DNA of 49,072 nt, from contig JAUIGL010000048.1 of NCBI GenBank assembly GCA_030430165.1, forward strand, positions 1 to 49,072, read 5' to 3'. Every line of letters begins with the position of its first letter. Position 1 is the stretch's first letter. Source of the DNA: a bacterium (GTDB lineage: Bacteria > Desulfobacterota > Binatia > HRBIN30 > CADEER01). Shown one piece after another: positions 1-7,756 of the stretch. A model generated the notes under the pieces. It did not search any database. It was not told the origin of the DNA and saw nothing but the letters and a program-made list of their open reading frames with translations. Both the position numbers and the translations under genes were made by a program.

Positions 1-408
1 ATCCAGCTGCAGTACGGAGACCTCGTAGAGTCCGCCGATTCCGATCTCCAGAAGTGCCAGAAGACGATCGGCAACGAGGGCGTCAAGTTCCTCACCAAGA
101 GCCTCAAGGCAGCCCAGAAGTGCGTCAACAAGCGCAACAAGGACGAGTCCGGCGCCGACGCGGCGGCGCTCTGCATCGGCTCGGTGGTCGCCGGCAGCTA
201 CGTCGCGCCCAGCGACAGCAAGACGAGCGAGAAGATCGCCAAAGCGGAGACCAAGCTCGGCGAGAAGCTGGCCCTCAAGTGCTCGGACGCGGCGCTGGCC
301 ATGCTCGACTCCTGCGACGACGACGTCGCGGGCGTCACCAATTGCCTGACCTGCAGCCATCGCGAGGCCTTCTTCTCGCTGCTGCAAACCCAGTACGGCG
401 GCGACTAG
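1..408 (+). CDS. Cys-rich secreted-type protein, 3' end only (5' truncated by window edge)
   Basis: The frame is open from base 1 to the TAG at 406-408, leaving 135 residues with no start in the window. The visible part has spaced cysteines (LQKCQKTIG, AQKCVNKRN, ALCIG, KCSDAA, SCDDD, NCLTCSH) and charged helical stretches. The 'C-Q-K-x-I...F..K..KA.QKC.NK' pattern recurs in secreted Cys-rich proteins of uncultured deltaproteobacterial/Binatota-type genomes (recall, not searched). Even cysteine spacing suggests disulfide-bonded helical repeats outside the cytoplasm, but the signal peptide would lie upstream of the window. Function unknown. An in-frame GTG at 184 is internal to the frame and not a credible start, because the similar Cys pattern continues upstream of it. 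The next gene converges from the other strand across a repeat-filled gap. Confidence 0.7.
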   Translation: MQLQYGDLVESADSDLQKCQKTIGNEGVKFLTKSLKAAQKCVNKRNKDESGADAAALCIGSVVAGSYVAPSDSKTSEKIAKAETKLGEKLALKCSDAALAMLDSCDDDVAGVTNCLTCSHREAFFSLLQTQYGGD

Positions 409-429
409 GGGGCATCAGACAAAGAACTT

Positions 430-516
430 TAGCCGCAGATGGACGCTGATCTGCGCTGATAGGGCTTCAGAATAATCCTGAAATCATAATCTGTGAGAAT
501 CTGCGAAATCTGTGGA
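430..516. repeat. Palindromic repeat family A, copy 1 (degenerate)
   Basis: Left arm 430-460 reads as three degenerate ~10-nt units ending in GAT (GCCGCAGAT, GGACGCTGAT, CTGCGCTGAT). Right arm 488-516 is a diverged inverted copy (ATCTG...ATCTGCG...ATCTGTGG). The apex carries its own small stem, TTCAG/CTGAA. Same family as 611-698 and 3958-4040. It lies just past the stop of the Cys-rich protein gene and could end its transcript. Confidence 0.75.
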
Positions 517-610
517 TAGAAAACTGAGCCTGCCCCGCCTTTGCGGCAACCGCCTTCACAGTGACGAGCCCGCAGCCGCGAGTCAGGCCATTTCATCTGA
601 GAAAAACTCT

Positions 611-698
611 TAGCCGCAGATGGACGCTGATCTACGCTGATAGGACTCCAGAGCTCCGAAAATCGAATCTGCGTAGATCTGCGTTCATCTGCGGCTAA
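611..698. repeat. Palindromic repeat family A, copy 2
   Basis: Left arm 611-641 (TTAGCCGCAGATGGACGCTG onward) is mirrored by right arm 666-698, which ends GCGTTCATCTGCGGCTAA. The apex has a small imperfect stem (GGACTC/GAGCTCC). On the minus strand the element follows the EamA stop codon and is trailed by a short T run (GTTTTTC, 602-607 read in reverse), so it may act as that gene's terminator. Confidence 0.85.
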
Positions 699-719
699 AA
701 AATGAGCCTCGAGCCCGCC

Positions 720-1604
720 TCACAATGACGAGTCCATCGCTCGCCGGGAGGCGCGCGACGCCACCAGGGTCTTTAGCGTCGTCGCCGAGAGGATCAGCAG
801 GCAGCCGAGCAGCGAGGCGGTGCCGGGGCGTTCGCCGTACGCACCCCAGGCGAGCACCGAGCTGATCACCGGTTCCAACATCAGCAGCATCGAGGCCTCG
901 AACGCCACCAGCTTGCGCATGCCGGCGACCATGAACAGGTATGCGGCGACGATCTGGAAGGCACCCAAGTAGACGACCGCGGCGAGGTCGCGAGACGTGC
1001 CTGCGACCGGAAGCGACATCGGCAACGCCACCGCCACCGCGATCAGATTGCCGAGGACCAACGCCCCGGGCACGGCATCGGGCTCGCGCGCGCTCAACCA
1101 GCGCAGCGACAGAAGCGTCCCCGCCCAGAAGATGCCGTCGACCGCCGCGATGACGTTGCCGAGACCCGGGTTCGGCGCCGAGTCGAATACCGGGTCGACC
1201 CCGGAGAAGAAACACAGCATGCCGGCCGCGAGCAGCGCCGCGACGAAACCGTCGACCCGATGCCGAGCCTCGCCGAGCAGCAGCGGAGCCAGGGCCAGCA
1301 CGTAGAGCGGCGCCGTGTTCTGCAGAAAAATGGAGTTGGCCGCGGTGGTTAGCTTGTTGGCGACGACGAAGCCGACCATCGTCGCTCCGTAGAACGCGCC
1401 GGCAATCCAACCGGCGCGCGAGATCGACAGCGGACCAACCCGCCAGATCGCTGCGAACAGCAGCGCGGCAATCAGCGAGCGCCCGGCGGCGACCTGCCAG
1501 GCGTCGAGAGCGGTCGCCTTGATCGCCACGCCGCCGGTCGCAAACAGAGCGGCGGCCGCCGCCATCTGCAGGCGCGGCAGGAGCGATCCGCCGCCCGAGG
1601 TCAT
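720..1604 (-). CDS. EamA/DMT-family transporter
   Basis: A 294-residue inner-membrane protein with about ten hydrophobic segments and two EamA halves, typical of drug/metabolite exporters of amino acids, nucleobases or related metabolites. The start is ATG at 1604 in an ATGA overlap with the stop of the upstream LhgO gene, implying one transcript and translational coupling. Segments such as LPRLQMAAAAALFATGGVAI near the N terminus and MRKLVAFEASMLLMLEPVIS near the C terminus match the family. The second EamA half ends close to the C terminus. The last residues (MDSSL) are encoded in sequence resembling the segment that follows the upstream palindrome, so the 3' end may have been shaped by repeat duplication. 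Substrate cannot be told. The coupling suggests a link to 2-hydroxyglutarate metabolism but does not prove one. Confidence 0.88.
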   Translation of the reverse strand: MTSGGGSLLPRLQMAAAAALFATGGVAIKATALDAWQVAAGRSLIAALLFAAIWRVGPLSISRAGWIAGAFYGATMVGFVVANKLTTAANSIFLQNTAPLYVLALAPLLLGEARHRVDGFVAALLAAGMLCFFSGVDPVFDSAPNPGLGNVIAAVDGIFWAGTLLSLRWLSAREPDAVPGALVLGNLIAVAVALPMSLPVAGTSRDLAAVVYLGAFQIVAAYLFMVAGMRKLVAFEASMLLMLEPVISSVLAWGAYGERPGTASLLGCLLILSATTLKTLVASRASRRAMDSSL

Positions 1605-2812
1605 CTCCACTCGAAGTCGTTTGCCGCCCGCGCTGCCACCGCTTCGCCGATCGGCAACGACGCCGTCGCCGCCGGCGAAGGCGCGTTGAGCACGTGCACC
1701 GCGCCGCCCAAGGTTTCGATTGCGAAATCGTCGAGCAGCCCGCCGTCCGCCGCGACTGCCTGTGCCCGCACACCGGCCCCGCCGGGCGCCAGATCGCTCT
1801 CCTCGATCTCCGGCATCAGCTTGCGCAGCGCGGCGACGAAGGCGCGCTTGCTGAACGAACGGTGCACCTCGCCGGCTCCGGTTCGCCAGTAGCGGAACGC
1901 GAGCTTCCAAAACCCCGGGTAGGACAACGTCGCCCAGGCCTCGCCCGGGTCGAAGTCGGTCTTGCCGTATCCCTCGCGTTTGAGACTGAGCACCGCGTTC
2001 GGACCGGCCTCGACGCCGCCGTCGACCATGCGCGTGAAGTGAACTCCGAGAAACGGGAAGGCGGGGTCGGGCACCGGGTAGATGAGGTTGCGCACCAGCG
2101 ACCTGCGATTGGCAGCGAGCTCGTAGTATTCGCCGCGGAAGGGGACGATGCGAACCTGCGGCCGGCATCCGGCGATACTGGCGACGACATCCGAGTGCAG
2201 GCCGGCGCAGTTGATCAGGTGATCGCCTCGGTGCTCGCCGGTGGTCGTTTCGGCGATCCACCCAGCGGCGTCGCGCCGCAATGCAGTCACGCGGGCGCCG
2301 CGATGGATCTCTCCGCCGGCGGCGACGATCAACTCCGCATAGCGATTGGCGACGCCGACGTAATCGATGATTCCGGTCGATCCGACGCGCAGGGCGCGCA
2401 CTCCGGCGGCGTGAGGCTCGATCTCGCCGAGTTGCTCGGGACCGATCATCTCGACGTCTGGAACGGCATTGGCGACCGCTCGACGGTGCAACTCTTCCAA
2501 GCGCGGCAGCTCCGATGCGTCGGTCGCGACGACGACCTTGCCGCAGATCTCGTGCGCGATCCCGTGCTCGCGCGCAAACTCGACCAACGCACGCGCGCCG
2601 CGCACCGTGAGGTCCGCCTTCAGAGATCCCGGTCGGTAGTAGATGCCGGAGTGGATCACGCCGCTGTTGTGGCCGGTCTGGTGGCGCGCCAGCGCGTCCT
2701 CCTTCTCGAGCACGATCGGCTTCACCGACGGATACTGCCGCGCCACGGCGAGCGCCGTCGACAAGCCGACGATTCCACCACCGACGATCACAACCCGCGA
2801 CTGCGCGATCAT
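1601..2812 (-). CDS. lhgO: L-2-hydroxyglutarate oxidase/dehydrogenase (LhgO family)
   Basis: A 403-residue FAD-dependent oxidoreductase of the DAO superfamily. It starts with the dinucleotide-binding Rossmann motif VVIVGGGIVGLSTA (about residues 7-20). The family signature GHNSGVIHSGIYYRPGS follows near residues 47-63. Further family blocks are FRGEYYEL, YPVPDPAFPFLGVHFTRM and GPNAVL. Known members oxidise L-2-hydroxyglutarate to 2-oxoglutarate and pass electrons to the quinone pool. Length equals the usual ~400 residues. The ATG at 2812 follows an AGGGGG ribosome-binding site. The start codon lies only about 10 bp from the end of palindromic element B (2822-3014), so the promoter may lie within or beyond that element. 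Confidence 0.92.
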   Translation of the reverse strand: MIAQSRVVIVGGGIVGLSTALAVARQYPSVKPIVLEKEDALARHQTGHNSGVIHSGIYYRPGSLKADLTVRGARALVEFAREHGIAHEICGKVVVATDASELPRLEELHRRAVANAVPDVEMIGPEQLGEIEPHAAGVRALRVGSTGIIDYVGVANRYAELIVAAGGEIHRGARVTALRRDAAGWIAETTTGEHRGDHLINCAGLHSDVVASIAGCRPQVRIVPFRGEYYELAANRRSLVRNLIYPVPDPAFPFLGVHFTRMVDGGVEAGPNAVLSLKREGYGKTDFDPGEAWATLSYPGFWKLAFRYWRTGAGEVHRSFSKRAFVAALRKLMPEIEESDLAPGGAGVRAQAVAADGGLLDDFAIETLGGAVHVLNAPSPAATASLPIGEAVAARAANDFEWR

Positions 2813-2821
2813 CCCCCTGAA

Positions 2822-3014
2822 CTAACCTCAAAGAAAAAAAGAAACCACGGATGAACACGGACAATCACTGTGGCACTAGGAGTGGGGAGGCATGGCATCC
2901 GTCAACACAAAGTCATCCCAATGACGTTGGGACGATTCCGGAATGTCTCTTGGGCTCTTCTCTCGTCCGTGTCGATCCGTGTTCATCCGTGGCTATATTC
3001 TTTTTCGAGGCTAA
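2822..3014. repeat. MITE-like palindromic element family B, copy 1
   Basis: An ~193-bp element with terminal inverted repeats of about 40 bp. The left end (CTAACCTCAAAG... then CCACGGATGAACACGGA) is mirrored by the right end (TCCGTGTTCATCCGTGG ... CGAGGCTAA). The interior, read on the minus strand, aligns along its whole length with the second copy at 15696-15874, sharing blocks such as ACACGGACGAGAGAAGAG, ATGACTTTG and TTGACGGA. No transposase is encoded. It fills the divergent gap between lhgO and the luciferase-like gene. Confidence 0.85.
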
Positions 3015-3085
3015 CCCGGATGAGAGCCGGTGCCAACGACCGAGCTGGGGTTGCTCCGCAGCACGGGAAGCGGTTCAACAGCGCC

Positions 3086-3949
3086 ATGAAGTTCATCGCC
3101 TCGCTCGCCTTCTCTCCGACCACCGAACTGTGCGCCATCGCGCGTGCCGCCGATGAGGCGGGTCTGTACGGCGTCGGCATCTCCGATCACGTCGTTCATC
3201 CTCAGCAGCTGGCGACCCCGTATCCGTACACGCCCGACGGCGAGCCGCGCTGGCAGCCGTTTACCGAATGGCCGGACCCGATGGTCACGATCGGCGCGAT
3301 GGCGGCGGTGACCAGCGCGCTGCGCTTCATCACCAGCATCTACGTTCTGCCGATGCGCAACCCATTTCTCGTCGCCAAGCAGGTTGCCACCGCCGCGGTC
3401 CTCTCCAACGACCGCATCGCCCTCGGCATCGGTACCGGTTGGATGGAAGAGGAGTTCGCCCTGATGCAGCAGCCGTTCCGGCGCCGCGGCAGCCGCATGG
3501 ACGAGATGCTCGAGGTGATGGACAAGTTGTGGAAGGGCGGTTGGGTCGAGCACCACGGCGAGTTCTACGACTTCGCGCCACTCGAGATGACGCCGACGCC
3601 GAGCGCCCCGGTTCCGATCTACGTCGGCGGTATCTCGAAGCGGGCGTTCAAACGCGCCGCCACCCGCGCCGACGGCTGGATCTCCGATCTGCACTCGACC
3701 GAAGAGCTGGCGCCGCACATCCGCACCCTGGCCGAGCTGCGCGCCGACTCGGAACGCGCCGGCCAACCCTTCGACGTGCTGGCATCGGTCAGCGACGCCT
3801 TCGACCTCGACGGCTATCGCCGCCTGCGCGACATCGGCGTCACCCACGTGCAGACCCTGCCGTGGATCTTCTACGGCGCCGGCGAAACGGTCGAGCAGAA
3901 GTGCGACGGCATCCGCAGATTCGCCGACGACTACGTCGGGAAAATCTAG
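3086..3949 (+). CDS. Luciferase-like (LLM class) flavin/F420-dependent oxidoreductase
   Basis: A 287-residue TIM-barrel oxidoreductase of the bacterial luciferase superfamily. It fits best the probable F420-dependent subgroup: N-terminal MKFIASLAFSPTTELCAIARAADEAG cut to its core (MKFIASLAF...RAADEAG), then GVGISDHVVHPQ, an active-site-region RFITSIYVLPMRNP, the GIGTGWMEEEF motif and a C-terminal ADGWISDLH block. The ATG at 3086 was chosen because homology starts there. The frame runs further upstream, but only through the palindromic element, whose translation (SVSIRVHPWL) is repeat-derived. Substrate unknown; such enzymes oxidise alcohols or hydroxy-acyl compounds with flavin or F420. Transcription probably ends at the family A palindrome and T run just downstream. 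Confidence 0.88.
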   Translation: MKFIASLAFSPTTELCAIARAADEAGLYGVGISDHVVHPQQLATPYPYTPDGEPRWQPFTEWPDPMVTIGAMAAVTSALRFITSIYVLPMRNPFLVAKQVATAAVLSNDRIALGIGTGWMEEEFALMQQPFRRRGSRMDEMLEVMDKLWKGGWVEHHGEFYDFAPLEMTPTPSAPVPIYVGGISKRAFKRAATRADGWISDLHSTEELAPHIRTLAELRADSERAGQPFDVLASVSDAFDLDGYRRLRDIGVTHVQTLPWIFYGAGETVEQKCDGIRRFADDYVGKI

Positions 3950-3957
3950 AAGAATTT

Positions 3958-4046
3958 TTAGCCGCAGATGGACGCTGATCCACGCTGATTAGGGGCCGTG
4001 AGCCCCGCATCTGCGAAAATCTGCGTTCATCTGCGGCTAGCTTTTT
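3958..4046 (+). terminator. Palindromic repeat family A, copy 3, with T run: likely bidirectional terminator
   Basis: Left arm 3958-3990 and right arm 4008-4040 (TGCGTTCATCTGCGGCTAG at its end) form a long stem. The apex carries a perfect GGGGC/GCCCC hairpin. TTTTT follows on the plus strand at 4042-4046, an intrinsic-terminator arrangement for the luciferase-like gene 8 bp upstream. The converging esterase gene ends 16 bp beyond, so the element can serve both directions. Confidence 0.75.
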
Positions 4047-4061
4047 CCCCGCCGCCCTACC

Positions 4062-4955
4062 TCAACCCCAGCGGTTCTCGAGGTAGGCACCGATCTCGTC
4101 GATTGCCTGGTTGGCCTCCGGCAACAACGGGGCGAAGGCGTGCCAGACGTGGATCATGTCTTCCCACACGGCCAGCTGCACGTCGACACCGGCCTGCTCG
4201 GCACGAGAGGCGAAGCGGGTCGAATCGTCGAGCAGAGTCTCCGCGGTTCCGACGTGGACCAGCATCGGTGGCAAGCCGGACAGGTCGGCGAACAACGGCG
4301 AGACCGTCGCGCCCGCGGGGTCACCGCCGGCGACGTAGGCATCGGCCATTTTCTGCAGACCGTCGCGCTGTACCATCGGGTCCTCGGCGGATTTACCGCT
4401 CATCGAATCGCCGCTCAGGGTGAGATCGAGCCAGGGTGAGATCAGCACGCCAGCGGCAGGGCTCGCGGCGCCGGCGTCGCGCAAGGCAATCAGAGTCGCC
4501 GCGGTGAGGCCGCCGCCGGCCGAGTCACCGGCAATCGCGCTGCGCTCGGCCGCGATATCGCCGCCGAGCAGATGAGCGTACGCGGCGACCGCATCATCGA
4601 CCGCAGCGGGATGGGGATGCTCGGGCGCCAGGCGATAGTCGACCGAGAGAACGCGCGCCGCGGCGGCACGCGACAGGCGGCCGGTGATACCGCGGTGGGT
4701 GCGCACCGAACCGATGACGTAGCCGCCGCCGTGCAGGTAGAGGATCGCGTGGTCGTCGCGAGCGTTGTCGGCGACGGCCCATTCGGCGGCAACGCCGCCG
4801 GCGTCGACCGCCTCGTACTCGACGCCCTCCGGCAGGGCCGCAGCAGCGGTCATCTGCTCCATGCCGGCTCGCATCTGCTCGACCGTCGCGTCTTCGGGGA
4901 TCGGCGGCGCGCTGCGCAACAAGTCGACGACGACCTTCAGCTCATCGCTGGGCAT
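4062..4955 (-). CDS. Alpha/beta hydrolase of the hormone-sensitive lipase (family IV) type
   Basis: A 297-residue cytoplasmic esterase. The oxyanion-hole motif is YLHGGGYVIGS (HGGG at residues 75-78). The nucleophile elbow is GDSAGGG (Ser145). The acid is likely Asp243 in GTAETLLDD and the base His269 in DMIHVWHAF, giving a full Ser-Asp-His triad. These enzymes hydrolyse short- to medium-chain acyl esters. ATG at 4955 is preceded by AAGGAG at good spacing, so the longer Arg/Lys-rich frame upstream is rejected. It lies 13 bp downstream of the enoyl-CoA hydratase gene on the same strand, so the two form an operon in acyl or lactone/ester catabolism. Confidence 0.9.
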   Translation of the reverse strand: MPSDELKVVVDLLRSAPPIPEDATVEQMRAGMEQMTAAAALPEGVEYEAVDAGGVAAEWAVADNARDDHAILYLHGGGYVIGSVRTHRGITGRLSRAAAARVLSVDYRLAPEHPHPAAVDDAVAAYAHLLGGDIAAERSAIAGDSAGGGLTAATLIALRDAGAASPAAGVLISPWLDLTLSGDSMSGKSAEDPMVQRDGLQKMADAYVAGGDPAGATVSPLFADLSGLPPMLVHVGTAETLLDDSTRFASRAEQAGVDVQLAVWEDMIHVWHAFAPLLPEANQAIDEIGAYLENRWG

Positions 4956-4968
4956 GACCAACTCCTTC

Positions 4969-5751
4969 TTACTTGCCCTGCCAGCGCGGCGGGCGCTTCT
5001 CGGCGAACGCTTGCGGGCCTTCCTTGGCGTCTTCGGAGGCGAAGACCTCGCGGGCAAGCTTGCCTTCGTTCCGGTAGGCTTCCCTCAAGTCCATCGCCAA
5101 ACCTTGCAGCACCGACTTCTTGGTCGCCTGTACCGCGAGCGGCGCATTGGCGGTGATCCGCCGGGCGTACTCGAGGGCGGTCGGCATCAGCTCCTCCGGC
5201 GAAACCACACGGTTGAGCAAGCCCATCTGCAACGCCTGCTCGGCGTCGATCAGATCGGCGCAGAGCAGAAACTCCATCGCCGCCGGGAATGGCACCTGGC
5301 GCGGCAAGCGAACCGTCGTCCCTCCTCCGGCGAACAAGCCGCGCTTCGGCTCGAGCACGCCGAAGCGCGCATTCGGCGAGGCGACGCGAATGTCGATGCC
5401 GCCGAGCATCTCCATGCCGCCGGCAACGCAGTCGCCGTTCACCGCGGCGATGATCGGCTTGTAGATGTCGAGCCCCTTGAGCACCGCGTTGACCCCGTCC
5501 TCCGGCTTCCAGTTGTCCGGCTTGGGGAGCTGCCCCGTCACCTGCGGAATGAACGTCTTCAGGTCGGCGCCGGTGCAGAACGCGCTACCGACGCCGGTGA
5601 CGATGGCCACCCAGGCCTCGTCATCGTCGCGAAAGCTTCGCCACGCGTCGGACAGCGCAATGAAATGCTCCATATCCATCGAGTTCTTGCGCTCGGGGCG
5701 ATCGATGGTGATGGTTACGATGTGATCGGTGGTTTCGTAGTGAACGGCCAC
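4969..5751 (-). CDS. Enoyl-CoA hydratase/isomerase family protein
   Basis: A 260-residue crotonase-fold enzyme of usual family length. The CoA-binding/oxyanion segments are GSAFCTGADLK and NGDCVAGGMEM. Both catalytic glutamates of classical hydratases appear kept: Glu114 in GGMEM and Glu134 in FGVLEPKRGL. Hydration of a trans-2-enoyl-CoA is therefore plausible, though the family also holds isomerases and hydrolases. The first gene of a two-gene operon with the downstream esterase. It is transcribed divergently from the SDR gene across a 160-bp gap that probably holds both promoters. The gap shows no clear operator to me. Confidence 0.9.
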   Translation of the reverse strand: MAVHYETTDHIVTITIDRPERKNSMDMEHFIALSDAWRSFRDDDEAWVAIVTGVGSAFCTGADLKTFIPQVTGQLPKPDNWKPEDGVNAVLKGLDIYKPIIAAVNGDCVAGGMEMLGGIDIRVASPNARFGVLEPKRGLFAGGGTTVRLPRQVPFPAAMEFLLCADLIDAEQALQMGLLNRVVSPEELMPTALEYARRITANAPLAVQATKKSVLQGLAMDLREAYRNEGKLAREVFASEDAKEGPQAFAEKRPPRWQGK

Positions 5752-5911
5752 TGCGGCACTCCTGCTTGCGAACCGAAACGACTATCGCACCCGATCGCCA
5801 GCGTCCACGACGCGAGACGATTCCCGCCGCACGGCCGAGAAGCGGCACTACCGGTTGAAGCTGCGGTGGGTTCTCTGATTTCATGCGCCGGTTACCCATG
5901 TGGAGGACTCC

Positions 5912-6691
5912 ATGATTCTCGATCGCTTCCGGCTCGACGGAAAGGTCGCCATCGTCACCGGTGCCGGGCGTGGCATCGGCCGTGGCTCGGCCCTGGCATT
6001 CGCCGATGTCGGCGGCGACGTGGTCTGCGCCGCGCGCACCGAGGAACAAGTACGCGAGACCGCTGCCGAGGCCGAGAAGCGCGGCGTGCGAGCGCTGCCG
6101 GTGGTGTGCGACGTCAGCCAGCGCGACCAGCTCGAGAGCTTGGTCGAAACCACGGTGCGCGAGCTCGGCCGCGTCGACATCCTGGTCAACAACGTCGGCG
6201 GCACCATGCCGAAGCCGCTGCTTCGCACCAGCGAGAGCTTCTTCAACGAAGCGTTTCAGTTCAACGTAACCACCGCCTTTCTGCTGAGCCGGCTGGCGAT
6301 CCCGCACATGCTGGAGAGCGGTGGCGGATCGATCGTCAACATCTCGTCAGCTGCCGGCCGGCTGCCGATCCCGGGTTTCGTCGCCTACGGAACTGCCAAG
6401 GCGGCGATGTCGCACATGACCAAGGTGATGGCGCACGAGATCGCGCCGGCGGTGCGCGTCAACTCGATCGCGGTCGGCGCAACCCTCACCTCGGCCCTGG
6501 CTCCGTTTCTCGACGACGACGCAAAGGCGCGCATGGAGTCGCTCACACCGATGGCCAGCCTCGGCGAGGTCGACGATATCGCCAGCGCAGTTCTCTTCCT
6601 CGCATCGCCGGCATCGCGCTGGGTCACCGGCAAGAGCTTCGAGATCGACGGCGGCCAGGAAGCCTCGAACTGGCCGTTCGAGACCTCCTGA
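5912..6691 (+). CDS. Short-chain dehydrogenase/reductase (SDR)
   Basis: A 259-residue classical SDR. The cofactor motif TGAGRGIG is at residues 16-23, NNVGG follows, and the catalytic Ser and YxxxK are in NISSAAGRLPIPGFVAYGTAK. The C-terminal GKSFEIDGGQ is typical. ATG at 5912 was chosen over GTG at 5900 because a GGAGG ribosome-binding site lies six bases before it. These enzymes reduce or oxidise carbonyl/hydroxyl groups with NAD(P). The setting beside ECH and esterase genes suggests a role in acyl-CoA or cyclic-alcohol metabolism. Substrate not determinable. The metallophosphoesterase gene follows after 30 bp on the same strand. Confidence 0.92.
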   Translation: MILDRFRLDGKVAIVTGAGRGIGRGSALAFADVGGDVVCAARTEEQVRETAAEAEKRGVRALPVVCDVSQRDQLESLVETTVRELGRVDILVNNVGGTMPKPLLRTSESFFNEAFQFNVTTAFLLSRLAIPHMLESGGGSIVNISSAAGRLPIPGFVAYGTAKAAMSHMTKVMAHEIAPAVRVNSIAVGATLTSALAPFLDDDAKARMESLTPMASLGEVDDIASAVLFLASPASRWVTGKSFEIDGGQEASNWPFETS

Positions 6692-6721
6692 CCAGGTCGC
6701 GAAAGCGCCTCGCCAACGTCG

Positions 6722-7636
6722 ATGGAAGACCGAGGGCAACCGATCCCGCCGGAGACCGACCTCGGTGACATCTCGATCGCCGTTATCGGCGACGTGCACC
6801 TGCACTGGAACCAGTTCGACGTCGACTACTTCAACGCCTCCGACTACGATCTGGTCCTGTTCGTCGGCGACATCGCCTCGTACCTGCACCGCAGCGCGCT
6901 GCCGATCGCCCGCGCGATGTCGAACCTGCGGGTTCCGGCGCTGATGATCCCGGGCAATCACGACGCGATCCACGTCGGCCAACTGATTGCCGAGGCGCTC
7001 GAGCGCCCCAACGTATCGGCTCGCATCAGCCGCGGCCAGTCGCGCCGGCGGCAGCAGATCGATCGCGCGCTCGGCCAGGTCGAGCTCGCCGGCTACTCGC
7101 GCCACGTGCTGCAGATCGGCGGGCTGCGCTTCTCGATCGTCGCCGCGCGACCGCACTCGATGGGCGGCGACCGCGTCGCCTTCCGGCGCCACCTGCGCGA
7201 GCGCTTCGACGTCGACTCGATCGCCGACTCGACCCGACGCCTGATCGAGCTGGTCGAGCAGTGCGATGCCGAGCCGATCATCTTTCTCGCCCACAATGGC
7301 CCGACCGGCCTCGGCAACCGGCGCGAAGATCCCTGGGGATGCGACTTTCGGGCCGACGTCGGCGACTTCGGCGACCCCGACCTGGAGGCCGCGATCGCCC
7401 ACGCCCGCTCCAGCGGGCGGCGGGTTCTGGCCGTGGTTGCCGGCCACATGCACCACGATCTCAAGGGGGGCGGCCAGCGGACCTGGCAGGCCCGCGACGA
7501 CCAGGGCACGCTCTATCTGAACGCCGCCAAGGTCCCGAGAATCTACCAGGATGCCGGCTCGACCTGGCACCACCACGTCGAATTGCGCGTCTCCAGGCTG
7601 TCGGCCGAGTGTTTCGAGCGCCGAGTTGCCCGTTGA
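6722..7636 (+). CDS. Calcineurin-like metallophosphoesterase
   Basis: A 304-residue protein with the complete metallophosphoesterase motif set in order: GDVH (residues 23-26), GDIA, GNHD, an AHNG His motif, and GHMH near the C-terminal third. These ligate the di-metal centre, so it is likely active. No signal peptide, so cytoplasmic. The spacing and the AHNGPTGLGNR motif resemble a metallophosphoesterase subfamily known from cyanobacteria and plants (TIGR04168-like, by recall). It may be co-transcribed with the SDR gene 30 bp upstream. The substrate (phosphomonoester, diester or nucleotide) cannot be told. Confidence 0.88.
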   Translation: MEDRGQPIPPETDLGDISIAVIGDVHLHWNQFDVDYFNASDYDLVLFVGDIASYLHRSALPIARAMSNLRVPALMIPGNHDAIHVGQLIAEALERPNVSARISRGQSRRRQQIDRALGQVELAGYSRHVLQIGGLRFSIVAARPHSMGGDRVAFRRHLRERFDVDSIADSTRRLIELVEQCDAEPIIFLAHNGPTGLGNRREDPWGCDFRADVGDFGDPDLEAAIAHARSSGRRVLAVVAGHMHHDLKGGGQRTWQARDDQGTLYLNAAKVPRIYQDAGSTWHHHVELRVSRLSAECFERRVAR

Positions 7637-7756
7637 GCCCAACCAGCTTGAAATAGGGGGGCACGGGTCAGTAGTGTCGCCGATTAGAGCCGAACCATGG
7701 GGGACGACCTTCGGCGCCCGTCGAACGTCGCCAATTCAAACAACCGGGAGAGATAT

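Larger units (their letters stand above)
409..719. other. Convergent intergenic region filled by two copies of palindromic repeat family A
   Basis: This 311-bp gap lies between the Cys-rich protein gene (+) and the EamA gene (-). It contains no credible gene. It holds two family A palindromes (430-516 and 611-698) about 182 bp apart. Each is followed by a related short segment (gagcct...cccgcct...cacaRtgacgag). The second of these segments forms the 3' end of the EamA gene. Confidence 0.8.

Noticed and set aside
430..698. The two spaced palindromes as a short CRISPR array
   Set aside because: The repeats are long palindromes with decayed arms and the unit spacing is ~182 bp; no cas genes are present.
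2870..3085. N-terminal extension of the luciferase-like gene
   Set aside because: The extra 72 codons translate the family B element (SVSIRVHPWL-type peptide typical of such repeats), and homology starts at the ATG at 3086.
4765..6768. A 667-codon open frame on the plus strand across the esterase, ECH and SDR genes
   Set aside because: It is antisense to two strongly recognised genes and out of frame with the SDR. Its product is low-complexity, and long antisense frames are expected at this GC content.
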